DNA of 64,000 nucleotides, from the NCBI GenBank assembly GCA_023213395.1, contig CM041465.1:159719741-159783740 (forward strand), written 5' to 3'. The position numbers and the translations under genes are program-made. Every line of letters starts with the position of its first letter. Positions within the stretch are counted from its first letter, which is position 1. The notes under the pieces were generated by a model. That model saw nothing but the letters and a program-made list of their open reading frames with translations. It had not been told where the DNA came from and did no database searches. Positions 33,051 to 44,915 of this stretch are shown one piece after another. The DNA is from Cycas panzhihuaensis. Lineage: Eukaryota > Cycadophyta.

Positions 33051-34883
33051 CCTCAAATTCACTTTATAATAACAAATGAAGTTGGTATGCCTTAAGTACC
33101 TCTTGGACTAATTCTAGAGCCACTAGTACCAACCTCATCCTACACACCAAGTCCTTCATCAATTCCAACAGCCTCCACTTCTATAACAGAAGCAAGCACA
33201 ATCATGCTACCTATTTCAGTTAATGACCTTTAGGTAGAATCCACTAGCATTCATCCACCTCCCAAGTAGATTCAACAATTGTTAAAGGATACTCCTCCTC
33301 CCACATCTATAAAAAAACATTCAAAGATGAGACACTCCACCAATTTTTCCCTAATGGCATATGCCTTGGAAACCCTTGAGCCTTCCACATTTGAAGAGGC
33401 AATCAAATACCAAATGTAAAAAGTAGCCATGGATGATGAGATGAAATCTATCATAAAGAGTAAAACTTGAGAGTTAATAGAATTGTAACTTGGGAAAAAG
33501 GCAATTGATTATAAATGGTTATACAAAACCAAATTCTATATAGATGACATTGTTGAGCATCATAAAACTCATCTTATAATAAAAGGTTTCAAATAGTAAG
33601 AAGGGGTAGACTATGATAAGACCTTTACAATGGTGACCAACATGACTACATTCCATTTAGTAATACACTAGTAACCCAATTTAATTAGCCAGTTTACCAA
33701 ATAGATGTGAAGAGTGCTTTCCTTAATAGAGAGCTCACGAAAGAGGTTTTCTTCAAGTAACCTCCTAGTTATGTTGTTCTAAGCTAAGAACACTTAGTTT
33801 GTAAGCTCAAAAAAGCCCTATATAGACTCAAGCAGGCACCACATACTTGGCATACAAAGATTGATATTTTGCTCACTCAGCATGGATTTAATCATTCACC
33901 CTTTGACCCAAACCCATACATTTAGGTTAGAGATAACTTGATCATAATAATTATTCTTTATGTGGATGATCTTACAATCATATGCAAAGATACCAAAGCC
34001 ATAACTTGGATTTAGTAAGAACTTAAAGTAACTTTGAGATGGCAGATCTTGGGTTGTTTTATTATTTCCTTGGAATTGAAGTTTGACAAGAACCATGCCA
34101 CATCTTCCTATCTCAAACTAAGTATGTTAATGAACTCTTACAAAGATTTAGGATGATAAATTGTAAGCTAATACTAATTCATATGGAAATGGGAACCAAG
34201 TTAAACCTAGATGAGCAAGAGAAGCTATTTGATCCCATATTATACTAATAATTAGTTGGAAGTCTCATCCATCTCACCCACACTTGACTGGATATCTCTT
34301 ATATAATCAAGATTTGCTTCAGGTATATGTCAAAGCCTAAAGCATTCCACTAGAAATCTGTAACTAGGATCCTCAAATACATTTGTGGAACACATCAATT
34401 AGACTTGATTATAACCAAATCGAGTCCCCTATCCTTAGGACACTTGCCATTTAACTTTAGGATATTGTTTTGACATGAACTCAACTATAATATTTTTGAA
34501 TTATAAGAAGCAATTAAATGTTACTCTTTCCTTAACTGAAGCCAAATACAAAGCAATTGTTCATGCCACTATAGAGTTAATTTAGCTCAGAAGGATTCTC
34601 CTCAAGCTTGGACTTTAACAAAATACACCTACTACTCTTTATTATGATAATTAGAGTGTATTAAAGATGATGAGGAATCCTTTATTCTATGTTAGAACCA
34701 AGCATATTAAAGTCTATCATCACTTCATCTTTGAACATGTCCAAAATGGAGAAGTTGATCTCGTCTACCAACCAACTAAGGACTAGGTTACAGACATCTT
34801 CACCAAAGCACTTGGTAAATCTAGGTTTGAATAGTTTTGACACAAATTTAGCATCAAATATAATAAAGCTACCATTAAGGAAG
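33051..34883 (+). pseudogene. pol: copia reverse transcriptase and RNase H remnants
   Basis: Motifs on the plus strand: AIDYKWLYKTKF (33504), DVKSAFLN (33700), YRLKQAPHTWH (33820), LYVDDLTII with the catalytic YVDD at 33956-33970, LTEAKYKAI (34537) and DIFTKALGKSRF near 34797 at the RNase H end. Many stops and shifts. The coding end is followed directly by the LTR. Confidence 0.88.
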
Positions 34884-35276
34884 TGTATTAAAACTTGTAA
34901 TGTTAACTTCATTATCTTGTAATTTACATATAAATGTGTATACTGATATACTCTAGGCAATCCTCAATTGTAAATTTAGTCATATTATAAAGGATGGTGA
35001 GATCCACTGCTTGTTCTAATATGTTAGCCAATTATATTATTGCAAACTTTGGTGTATTGCCTATAATTAGGAATTTTCCCTATTGTATGTATATTAAATC
35101 TTTGTTAATACAAAAGCTCTGTTAGATCAGAGCCTCACAAAGTGACTAATTTACCTATGAACCTTTGCACATCTCAGTTCTACTCTTACGTATTTGATAT
35201 TTTATTATTTCAGTAGTTTTGCTTTGTATTTCAATAGATGCATGTGATATTTTAAATCGTGGAAGTGTTTTAAACA
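34884..35276 (+). repeat. 3' LTR candidate of the copia element
   Basis: It starts TGTATTAAAAC after ATTAAGGAAG, just after the RNase H end, and ends TTTTAAACA where Tat-C LTR sequence begins. No second copy was found upstream of gag, so the boundaries rest on position and on the TG...CA ends only. Confidence 0.6.
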
Positions 35277-36763
35277 GTAATACCTATGCCTAGGAAGAAG
35301 TGGATCAATGGCCTCCACAACAACTTCCTTAAAGGCTCCTCTCTACTTTGTAAGGTCTCTTCTTACTCTCCCAATGTGAACTTGAAGGTGGCTTCCAAAT
35401 CTCTTAATTTTTGGAAAAAATTCAATAGCCTTAAGGTATCACTTCTAATGTTTAAAAGTTCCCTCTACTCCTCCTGAAAATGAGGGGGGATTTATAGGAA
35501 AAATGAGGAGGGTAGGTGGTTTCTTGCCTATAATGTAGAGGAAACCACCCACCAAAACCATAGACCATGTACATGGTTTAGAGGATTTTTAGAGGGAATA
35601 TCATGAATAAATTAAGAAAAATTAGAGATTTGGAGGGAATTTGGCCTTCCAATGTAGATATGATCAAACCTGGGATGGTGACAACACATCAAGTAAGTCA
35701 AAAAAATATTAAAAGTGTGATTGTCACCATTAATATGTGGATCTAGGTTGGTGACAGTCATACTGTAAATATATTTATAGTACCATGAACATATCTACAG
35801 TACCATTGATACATACAAAATAATAAGTGGTTTAGTAGCATAATGATATTTGTCTAAGGAACTCTACATGAAATTTGAGGAACACAAAGGGAACATGTCC
35901 TAAAGTCCTCTATGAATTAATACAAGTAATATAATAATGGAATTAAGGTTGGAAAATAAAAGAATAATACAACAAATTAGAGGAAATAAGTTGTAGGATG
36001 ATGAGGACATACTATTTTCCCACTAAAAAAAACTAAGAGGGGACATCAGAGCCATTAGACATCTGTCTTACTTGTCATCAATATGTAATATGAGATATGA
36101 AACAATCAATCAATCCAATATACAAGCACATATCTATCATGTAACATTAAATATAGAATAATGAAAAGAGTAGTAAGGATAGAAATGTACCTACACTTAA
36201 CTTCCTCGATTGATTGCCTAAATCCCATTCTTAAAAGTTAAGAAATATTACTCCCTTGTCAGTAAAACCTCTTTAAATATAAACCTAGAAGATGGTGAAT
36301 ACTAGTAATATAAATGATATAAAATTAAATAATAGAAAAGATTAGATATTGGTGTGTCACATGGGCTAGTGGATTCATAGTAATACCTCATTAGCAACAT
36401 GTTTGAGGTGGGTTGCCCTTAGTTTAGCTTCCTAGGGAACCTATGGAAAAGGTGTACAAGTTAGAAGGGATGATAAGTCAATGGCCACATTAATCAAAAG
36501 GCCAATGGCTATGAATCCTAGGCATGTATGAGTGAAAGGCATCAAATAATGAGGGTATTACCCCCAAGGTGAGATAAGATGGGCTGCATGGCCCTAAAAT
36601 AGGGCTTATAAGTCTATGACCCCTTGAACATATAGAGAAGCGCTTCAAATATCCAAGGGGAGAGAGGCCCAATGAGCCAAGGGTTTAGTCACCATAATTT
36701 TATCTTATTCATGACCACATTTTAGAGATGTAATTTGTTCTATAATTTTTTTAAATTTTGTTG

Positions 36764-36801
<38 letters not shown>
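36764..36801. repeat. TA microsatellite left of the chromovirus
   Basis: A run of TA dinucleotides lies a few bases before the chromovirus target duplication. Together with the tract at 43841-44178 it formed the insertion site. Confidence 0.9.
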
Positions 36802-36805
<4 letters not shown>

Positions 36806-36810
36806 TGTAT
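36806..36810. other. target-site duplication TGTAT (left)
   Basis: TGTAT here and at 43841-43845 flanks the two chromovirus LTRs exactly. Confidence 0.9.
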
Positions 36811-37965
36811 TGATCTAAATTTTGAATGGGAAAGTGAAGACTTTAAATAATTGAAATAAAATCCAAACTAATTTACATTATTATTACATAGAATTAAAAA
36901 TATTTAAAATTTTCTTACAAACTCCTTTTGTTTGTGCTCTATTGAGCATGCAAGAGGCCCTCTGACATTTTGGGAGAGAGAAACTGAGAGCTAGGCACTC
37001 CTTGAGCTGCTACTCATTCTCTGGAAACTCTATATTTGAAGTCTGCAAAACATTTTTGATTATTGATTACCAAAAACCCCTTTTTGGTGAAAAAAATCTG
37101 GCTAGCATCTCTTTCTGGGACTGCTGCTACTACTATCTTCTCCACTTGGTTGCAACTCTAATTTTTCAGGCTCCTTCACGATCCTTGTAATAGGTTTATT
37201 TTGCTGCACTTCTGTCTTCTTCTCTCTCAATGCAGATTTCAGTCTTTGGAGCCATTCTCTTTCCAGAAAGTGATTTCTTGAAGCTCTCCTTGAATCTTGC
37301 TCTGTACTGCATCTAGGACTGTGGCGTCCTCCTTTTCCTATCGAAAATCTCTGTCGAAATCCCCCGTGTTCCTCTCCAGATTTTTGCTTAAAAGCATTTT
37401 CATTTGCAAGAGGTTTTTCGTTTTTCTGTTTTCTAACAGATTCTAAAACAGCTTGTGAAATCTTAGAAAAATCCTTTTAATTTAGAGATTTTCCTCTTTA
37501 AATATATAGAGGACATGTGTGCATACCCTCTCCTCAAATTTCATGTGAAACAGATCCTGTTTGTACTACCCAAATCATTTTTGTTTTTATTATTTTTTCA
37601 TTTTTTGACTTTTAGGTAGCAGTTGCCTCAGTTGCAGTAGCAGTTGCCTCAGTTGCAGTAGCAGTTGCTGCACCTACAGTAGTAGTTGTAGCAGTTGCCA
37701 CACCTGCAGTAACAATTGCCGCACTTGTAGTAGCAGTCATAGTACCTGCTTAGCAGTCGTAGCACCTTGGTAGTAGTCATAGCACCTTGGTAGCACTTAT
37801 TTGTACTTGTAGAAATATATTTTTTACATCTTTTAAGCCTTTTAAAGGTATATTTCTACTAAATAAAGACCATTAAGCCTTTTTAAGGCATTTTTCTACT
37901 ACATAAAAACCATTAACATGAAAAATAAAGTAGTTAAGCGTATTTAAAGATCCAAAAATGGATCA
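36811..37965 (-). repeat. 3' LTR of chromovirus
   Basis: A 1155-base copy paired with 42704-43840. Both ends share the inverted TGATC/GATCA. It includes the GTAGCAGTTGCC minisatellite at 37615-37800 and duplicated segments around AGCCTTTTTAAGGC near 37840-37890. Confidence 0.93.
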
Positions 37966-37982
37966 GAACTCCTCTTTTTTAG
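37966..37982 (-). other. polypurine tract of chromovirus
   Basis: The minus strand reads CTAAAAAAGAGGAGTTC directly before the LTR start TGATCC. Confidence 0.8.
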
Positions 37983-38009
37983 GAGTTCATGGCCTCATGA
38001 ACTTTATAG

Positions 38010-39346
38010 TTATAAATGAGGGAATTTGATTTTCCCTATCTCCTTATTGTACCATTTTGCTTTGCTTAGTACTTGTCCTTTCTTTGTAATTCTAAAGGAC
38101 TCGATTATGCCTCTTTGAGTCTTGGTCTGCTTCCTTTGAAGAATGTAATCATTTTGCATTGGTTCCTCTTTCTCTATCCATAGCTCCTCTGGATTTGGTA
38201 AGAGTGGAACTTCGTCTTGATCTTCATCCAACATGGATGGCTTGAACATCTTCAGATTCTTAACATTCACTATGGAATACATCTTCATGATTCTGGAAGT
38301 TCAAGCTAGAAAGCATTTTCCCTAATTTTCTTCAAGATTGTAAAAGGACCATATCGTAAAGGCTTTAGCTTTTTGCCTTCACCTTGCAATCTTTTCTTAC
38401 TGAGGTGCAACCAAACTCTATCTCCTTCCCTAAAGGAATGGCTGGTTCTATGTGCATCATGTTGTTGTTTGTATCTCTGTTGAGATTTTTGAAGTTACTC
38501 TTCAACTTGTTGATGGATTCTCCTGATTCTTTCCAAGAATCTTTGTGCCTTTTCATCTCCTTCTTCTTCCTTTTCATTTCCTATAGAAAGTTGAGCAGAA
38601 AATTCTAAATTGAAGGACTTATAGGCAGAAATCCCAAACATACCTCAAATAGTGATTTCTAGGTTAAGCTATGGATAACTCTATTGAATGCAAATTGCAA
38701 GTATGGGAGACTTTCATCCCAAGTCTTAGGATGCTTAGCATTGTATTCTCGTAACATCTGTACCAATGTCCTGTTGACAACTTTAGTTTGGTTGTCTATT
38801 TGAGGATGAAAGGCTGTGCTCATCTTTAGCTTCATATCCATCATTTCCCAAAGTGTTTGCCAAAAATGACTCAGAAATCTGCTATCTCGATTAGAAATGA
38901 TTGAGTTGGGAAGTCTAAAATACTTCTAAACATGCTGGAAAAATAATCTAGCTATGTCTTCTTCTATATGTATCTTCCTACAGGGAATCAACATCACCAT
39001 TTTACTGAACCAATCAACAACTACAAATAAATAATCCATACCATTTTTGGTTTGTGGTAGTCCTCCTGGGAAATCCATGAAGATACTTTCCCATGGTTGT
39101 GATGGAATAGGAAGTGGAATGTACAATCCAAACTTCCTATTGGCCAGCTTTGATGTGCTACATAATGTACACCCTTATATTGATGTAGTCACATCTTGCT
39201 ACATATTTGGCTAATGCATATATCTCTGTAAGTTTAGCAATGTCTTTCCCACTCCAAAGTGTCTTGCAACTCGAGAGGTGTGAGCTTCTCTTATCCACTT
39301 CATTCGGTCTGCATGCTTTGGAATGCAAAGCTTGTCTTGCTTGCAA
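38010..39346 (-). pseudogene. pol: chromovirus integrase with degenerate chromodomain
   Basis: The core shows PLPIPSQPWESIFMDFPGGL (first Asp, about 39120), LFVVVDWFSKM and STAFHPQIDNQTKVVNRTL (about 38815), with catalytic Glu replaced by Lys in QTKVVNRTL. The C-terminal piece (38288-38010) ends DYILQRKQTKTQRGIIESF and SKAKWYNKE, placed and shaped like a chromodomain but without the aromatic cage of the classical domain. Several frames are joined by stops and shifts. Confidence 0.8.
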
Positions 39347-39379
39347 AGAAGTCCATCTTTCAACTAGAAATCAACAACT

Positions 39380-40814
39380 ACTTTTCCTTACTGTAGCTGC
39401 TTAAAGATAGGCTTGAATGCCTCATCTTTTAAATACAAATCAACATTTTCATCATGGCAGAAAGGTTGAAATTGCATAGCTACCAACAAACTAGAAATAC
39501 CTTGCTGTTGAGGAGGTCTGGACAATAAGTCTACAATCTTATTCATTGTTCCTTTCTTGTATTTAACCACGATGTGAAACTGCTGCAAATAGGACATCTA
39601 TTTCATGTACCTAGCCTGCTACAATTTGGACTGAGTCTACAAAAATTGCAAAGGCTTGTGGTCGGTGTGGACGACCACTTCTTCTCCTAACAAATAGGGT
39701 CTTTAATACTTCACTACTTGGTGTAATGCATAGAGCTCCTTATCGTAAGTTGGGTAGTTTATGACAACTCCATTAAATGTCTCTAAATGGTATGCTATCA
39801 GTTTTCCTTCTTGCTTCAATACTGTTCCCATGGCATAGCCTGAAGCATCAGTCTCTAATTCAAATGGCTTCTGTAGTGTGGGTAAAGCTAACACTGGTGC
39901 CTCATAAATTTTCTGCTTCAAAATCCTGAAAGCTTTTTCTTGTTCATTCTCCCAATGAAACTTTGCGTGTCCTCCTGTCAATGCATGAAGAGGTGCCATA
40001 ATTTGAGAGAATCTGAAAATAAATTTTCTTAAATATTGACATGCACCAATGAAACTTCTTATCTTTGTGGTTGTCTTGGGTGTGGGCCAATTGAGAATGA
40101 CTTTAATCTTTGCTAGGTCAATCGTTAATTCTCCTCCTCCAACCACAAAACCTAAGAAGATGAGAGATTGCTTTCCAAACTTACACTTCTTTAGATTTAG
40201 TTTTAACTGCTGCTCTTGGAGAACTTTGAGCACTTGCTCGATATGTTAGAGGTGCTCCTCCCATGTATGGCTAAAAATTAGAATATCATCTAGATAAACA
40301 ATTACAAAGTCATCAATGAAGGGTCTTAATACCTTATTCATCAACCTCATGAAGGTGGCAGGTGCATTGCATAGACCAAATGGCATCACCAACCATTCGA
40401 ATAATCCTTGCTTCGATTTGAAGGCTGTCTTCCAAGTATCCTCCTCTCAGATTTAAACCTGATGGTGGCTGATTTCAGGTCCATTTTGCTGAAATATCTT
40501 GTCAACTATAGCTGGTCCAACAAGTCATCTATCTATGGTAAGGGATGTTTGTTCTTTATGGTGATCTTGTTTAAAGCCCGGTAGTCAATGCATATTCTCC
40601 ATCCTCCATCTTTCTTTGGCACCAAAACAATAGGTGATCTACATGGGGAACAACTTGGCTTAATCACTCCTTGTTCCAAGAGTTCTTGAATCTGCCTCTT
40701 AATTTCTTCATTCTCCAAAACTGAGTTTTGGTAGAGACTAAGATTCCGCAAAGGTGAATCAATAATCAGCTGGATTTCATGTTCAATTGCCCTTTTAGGG
40801 GGTAGCCCTTTCAA
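39380..40814 (-). pseudogene. pol: chromovirus reverse transcriptase and RNase H
   Basis: The RT begins [16 protein letters not shown], then [20 protein letters not shown] and [18 protein letters not shown]. The palm reads VYLDDILIF at 40283-40300. LKKCKFGKQSLIFLGFVV and FIGACQYLRKFI follow. The RNase H has FELETDASGYAMGTVLKQ and NYPTYDKELYAL, and ends with FHIVVKYKKGTMNKIVDLLSR. It is open for long stretches (176 codons at 40233-39703) but interrupted. Confidence 0.88.
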
Positions 40815-41054
40815 CTCTTGGAATATGTCACTGTACCTATTCCTTAGGCTTTCAATCTACTACACTTGCTTCCTATCTAGTGCCTATATTGAGCACTCTG
40901 CTTGCTCGTTTTCTTCCACCTTTGGCTTTATCATCAGCAGCACAAACTTCCTAGAAGCATTAATTAATCTTTTCGCTTGTTGGGAAGATATTAGAGAAAT
41001 CTTCTTTTATGGCTTTGATGCATTGATCAGATATGATCTCCTGTCCTTGATGAG

Positions 41055-41453
41055 TCAAATCTTTCTCAGCCTCCTATGATGAACTCTATCTCTATCATAG
41101 AGATATGGGCTGCCAAACACAACTTGACAAACATCCAAAGGGACTACTTCACATTCAACTTCATCAATGAATTTTTTAGAAATTACAAATTTAAACTTAC
41201 ATTGGTGAGTAACCTGTAACTCTGAATCTTTTTGCAACCATCCAAGAGGATATGGTTTTGGATGTGCATGCATTTTTAATCCTAATTTCTTTACTAATGC
41301 TTCTGAGATTAAATTCTTTTGGCTTCCTCCATCAAAGATGGCATCAACCATACTTTGCTTCACTTGGATTCTTACCATGAAGAGCTCCCCTCTAATCTCT
41401 GGATCAACTTGTTGGTGGTTACTTTTAGGCTCTGCATTAGCCATAAGCATCAA
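41055..41453 (-). pseudogene. pol: chromovirus protease domain
   Basis: An open frame of 132 codons carries MVDAIFDGGSQKNLISEAL, an aspartic protease active site with DGGS for DSGS, and VVFGSPYLYDRD where the second conserved Gly block stands. It starts within the frame after gag; the ATG at 41453 is only the first available. Confidence 0.78.
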
Positions 41454-41559
41454 CTTCTCATTGACTTCTTCAATGCCACAAATATTTTCATCACCTATAG
41501 AGTTAAGTAAAGTTTTACCTTCAGTTTTAACTTTACCTTTCCCCTTGTTCTTGGGTCTT

Positions 41560-42362
41560 TTCTCTAGGTGTAGGAACCAACAGTCTTCTACATTGTGACC
41601 CGCTCACTTGCAATGAGTACAAGTGACTTTGATTTGGGTGGTATTAGCTTGTTTCTTCTTGCTAAAACCTCCAATAGATTGTTATCCAACTTTACCTGGA
41701 AACCTCATTCCTCAAGCATATTTGTTGCTACCTTCTTGAGGTGCAAACCTTTTCCTTTCAGTAAAATCCTTCTTATTTCTCTTTTCTATGGCAATCGCCT
41801 TCTTGCTGGCTTCATCGAGCGATTTGACTTCAAACAGTTGAAGTTCTTGCTAAATATGCTGGTGTAGTCCTCCAATATATTTTAGCATCATGTCTTTATC
41901 CAGTAAAGAGATGCCCAACACAACAGCTTGCTTTTGAAATTCTGTTGTATAATCTTGGACATTTTGGCCTCTTTCCTGTCGGTAATATTACCATTTAATC
42001 CTCTATTGCTCTTCATACCGAATAGGATAGAATTGCTTCTTTATGAGGATTTTAAATTGTTGCCAGGTAATTTCATTTATATTATGGGATTTAAGGTATG
42101 CATTCCACCAAACTAATACATGTTTAGATAATTTTAACCTAACAAAAGTAATTTTCTCCTGGTTTTTATACCCATAAATGGAAAAGTATGTTTCTAGTTG
42201 GTCTAACCAACCATCTAATTTTTCAGCATCCAACGTTCCATCATAGATGGGCAATTCAAGTTTTGCCTCTACCTCGAATGGATGTGTGATTACTGCTAGA
42301 TTATCATCTTCATAATTTTCTTGTTGGTCTTCTACCAGCTCTTCATTCATTTCCTCTTTCAT
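41560..42362 (-). pseudogene. gag: chromovirus gag
   Basis: The frame from 42362 includes LPIYDGTLDAEKLDGWLDQL, FVRLKLSKHVLVWWNAYL and WQQFKILIKKQFYPI, the plant gypsy gag domain. Near 41600 a CX2CX4HX4C knuckle reads CTHCK-stop-AGHNVEDC, where the stop TGA is one transition from an Arg codon. The coding start may lie upstream of 42362, within the acidic/Lys-rich leader down to about 42590. Confidence 0.82.
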
Positions 42363-42685
42363 TGGTTCATCTTCTTCCTTCTTTACGCCTTTGGCTGTTG
42401 AAGAAGAGGTTGTAACTAGTTACGCCACAAGTTGAGTTAATCTGTCGAGGTTTTGTTCCATTTTCAAGAACCTTTCCTCCATCTTCTACTCCAGATTAGC
42501 CATCTTCCTTCGCTGTCTTCTTTCTTTCTCCAGAGGTTCGGTTAAAGGTTCACCCGTTAATAGATATTGATATCTAGTTTTCATAAAAACTTCCATAATG
42601 AAAGCAAGAGGGTTTTCTCTTTTCTCTTTTTTTTCTTTATTTTTTCTTTAAAAATCCCTAAGATCCCAAGGGTTTCAAGAAACTA

Positions 42686-42697
42686 GCTCTGATACCA
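42686..42697 (-). other. primer-binding site of chromovirus
   Basis: The minus strand reads TGGTATCAGAGC, the exact plant tRNA-Met site, six bases after the 5' LTR end. Confidence 0.93.
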
Positions 42698-42703
42698 AAA
42701 TAT

Positions 42704-43840
42704 TGATCTGAATTTTGAATGGGAAAGTGAAGACTTTAACCAATTGAAATAAAATCTAGAATAATTTATATTATTATTACATAGAATTAAAAAGATTTAG
42801 AATTTTCTTACAAACTCCTTTTATTTGTGCTCTATTGAGTATGCAAGGGATTGCTACAGCATTTTGGGAGACAAAAACTGAGAGCTGGGCGCTCCTTGAG
42901 CTGCTACTCGTTCTCTTGAATGTCCGTCTTTGAAGTCTGCAAAACGTTTTTGGTTGTTGATTACCAAAAAAACCCTTTTGGTGAAGAAAATCTGGCTATC
43001 GTCTCTTTCTGGGACTGTTACTACTACTATCTTCTCCACTCGACTGTAACTTTGATCTTCTGAGCTCCTTCATGATCCCTGCAACAGGTTTATTCTACTG
43101 CACTTCCATCTTCTTCTCTCTCAATGCAGATTTTAGTCTTTGGAGCCGTTCTCTTTCCAGAAAGCGATTTCTTGAAGCTCTCCTCGAATCTTGCTCTGCA
43201 CTGCATCTAGGGCTGCAACGTCCTCCTTTTCTTGTCGAAAATCTCTGTCGAAATCCCCCGTGTTCCTCTCCAGATTTTCGCTTAAAAGTGTTTTCATTTA
43301 CAAGAGGTTTTCTATTTTTCCATTTTCTAATGGATTCTAAAACAGCTTGTGAAATCTTAGAAAAATCCTTTTAATTTGGAGACTTTCCTCTTTAAATATG
43401 TAAAGGACATGTGTGCGTATCCTCTCCTCAAATTTCGTGTGAAATGGATCCCATTTGCACTGCCAAAATCATTTTCGTTTTTATTATTTTTTCATTTTTT
43501 AACTTTTAGGTAGCAATTGCCTTAGTTGCGATGCTTGATTGCCTTAGTTGCGATGTGATTCTTTGCACCCTACGATGTGATTGTAGTAATTCTTTGCACC
43601 TACGATGCAGATTGTCGCACCTCTGGTAGTAGTCATAGTACTGCGTGCTTTGTGTAGCAGTCATAGCACCTTGGTAGCACCTATTTGTACTTGTAGAAAT
43701 ACATTTTTTAAGCCTTTTAAAGGCATATTTCTACTAAATGAAGACCATTAAGCCTTTTTAAGGCATTTTTCTACTACATAAAAACCATTAACATGAAAAA
43801 TAAAGTATTTAAGAGTATTTAAAGATCTAAAAATAGATCA
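42704..43840 (-). repeat. 5' LTR of chromovirus
   Basis: A 1137-base copy paired with 36811-37965. The minisatellite section near 43507-43690 is rearranged relative to the other copy while the flanks stay alike. Confidence 0.93.
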
Positions 43841-44425
<585 letters not shown>

Positions 44426-44441
44426 TAGTTTTACCTTATTA
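44426..44441 (-). other. polypurine-tract candidate of Tat-C
   Basis: The minus strand reads ACTAATAAGGTAAAACTA before the LTR, matching Tat-A in sequence and position. Confidence 0.5.
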
Positions 44442-44559
44442 GTGGGTCCCCCGCTGAGGTGAGGCTAAGGGGGGAATACCCCCTAGAGAGATGCCTCAAT
44501 GGGTGTCCCATTGGAGAAAGAGAAAATCATCCACCAATGATAAACAATGCTTGAGAATG

Positions 44560-44915
44560 AAATTGGGGAATGTGACAAATATAGACTAAAGCAAACTGAG
44601 CTAAAAGGGATCAAGCAGTCTTGGCTAAGGATCTCAATCATGGGTAGAGGGTACAATAAACCTAGGTAGGTTAGGAGATGACTATTTGGGAGTCATAATG
44701 TAAGTTGATGGGGTCATGGCAGAAGCATAATGCATCTGTGAAAGACTCTATTATAGTAGTATACTCAGCTTCATTGTTGGTGGCCTTAGGTAGATATATC
44801 CCAGAACATACAAGGGTATGCCTAAGGTGATTTCAAATAACCTAGGCCATAATGGAAGGCCCTAGATTCCCACAGCTACCCCCATTGGTGTGGATGATCC
44901 ATGCCATGGAGATAT
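44560..44915 (-). pseudogene. additional RNase H of Tat-C
   Basis: Read on the minus strand: IHTNGGSCGNLGPSIMA (first Asp changed to Asn by a G-to-A change), ATNNEAEYTTIIESFTDAL with the catalytic Glu, and HYDSQIVIS with the next Asp. Stops follow. It aligns with the Tat-A copy at 9996-10408 and lies at the same place, just before the 3' LTR. Confidence 0.8.

Larger units (their letters stand above)
35277..36810 (-). repeat. 3' LTR of Tat-C, outer piece
   Basis: The sequence from 35281 to about 36240 matches 62842 to about 63780, the 5' LTR of Tat-C, including CTAGGAAGAAGTG, CCTCTCTACTTTGTAAGG and CTACATGAAATT. The piece is interrupted on the left by the copia LTR and on the right by the chromovirus. 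Some 1.4 kb of the LTR that should lie further left was not found. An open frame at 35286-35477 is not supported as a gene. Confidence 0.75.
36811..43840 (-). mobile_element. complete chromovirus (Ty3/gypsy), degraded coding
   Basis: Paired LTRs with TGATC/GATCA ends, a perfect tRNA-Met primer site, a purine tract and a 5-base target duplication define a 7030-base element. Gag, protease, RT, RNase H, integrase and a chromodomain-like tail follow in the usual gypsy order on the minus strand. The integrase sequence PLPIPSQPWESI and the RT region are closest, as I recall the families, to CRM/Galadriel-type chromoviruses; the sublineage is not certain. It lies inside the 3' LTR of Tat-C. Confidence 0.93.

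Noticed and set aside
37615-37800. A possible CRISPR-like array
   Set aside because: The units are contiguous minisatellite repeats without spacers, inside an LTR of a plant element.
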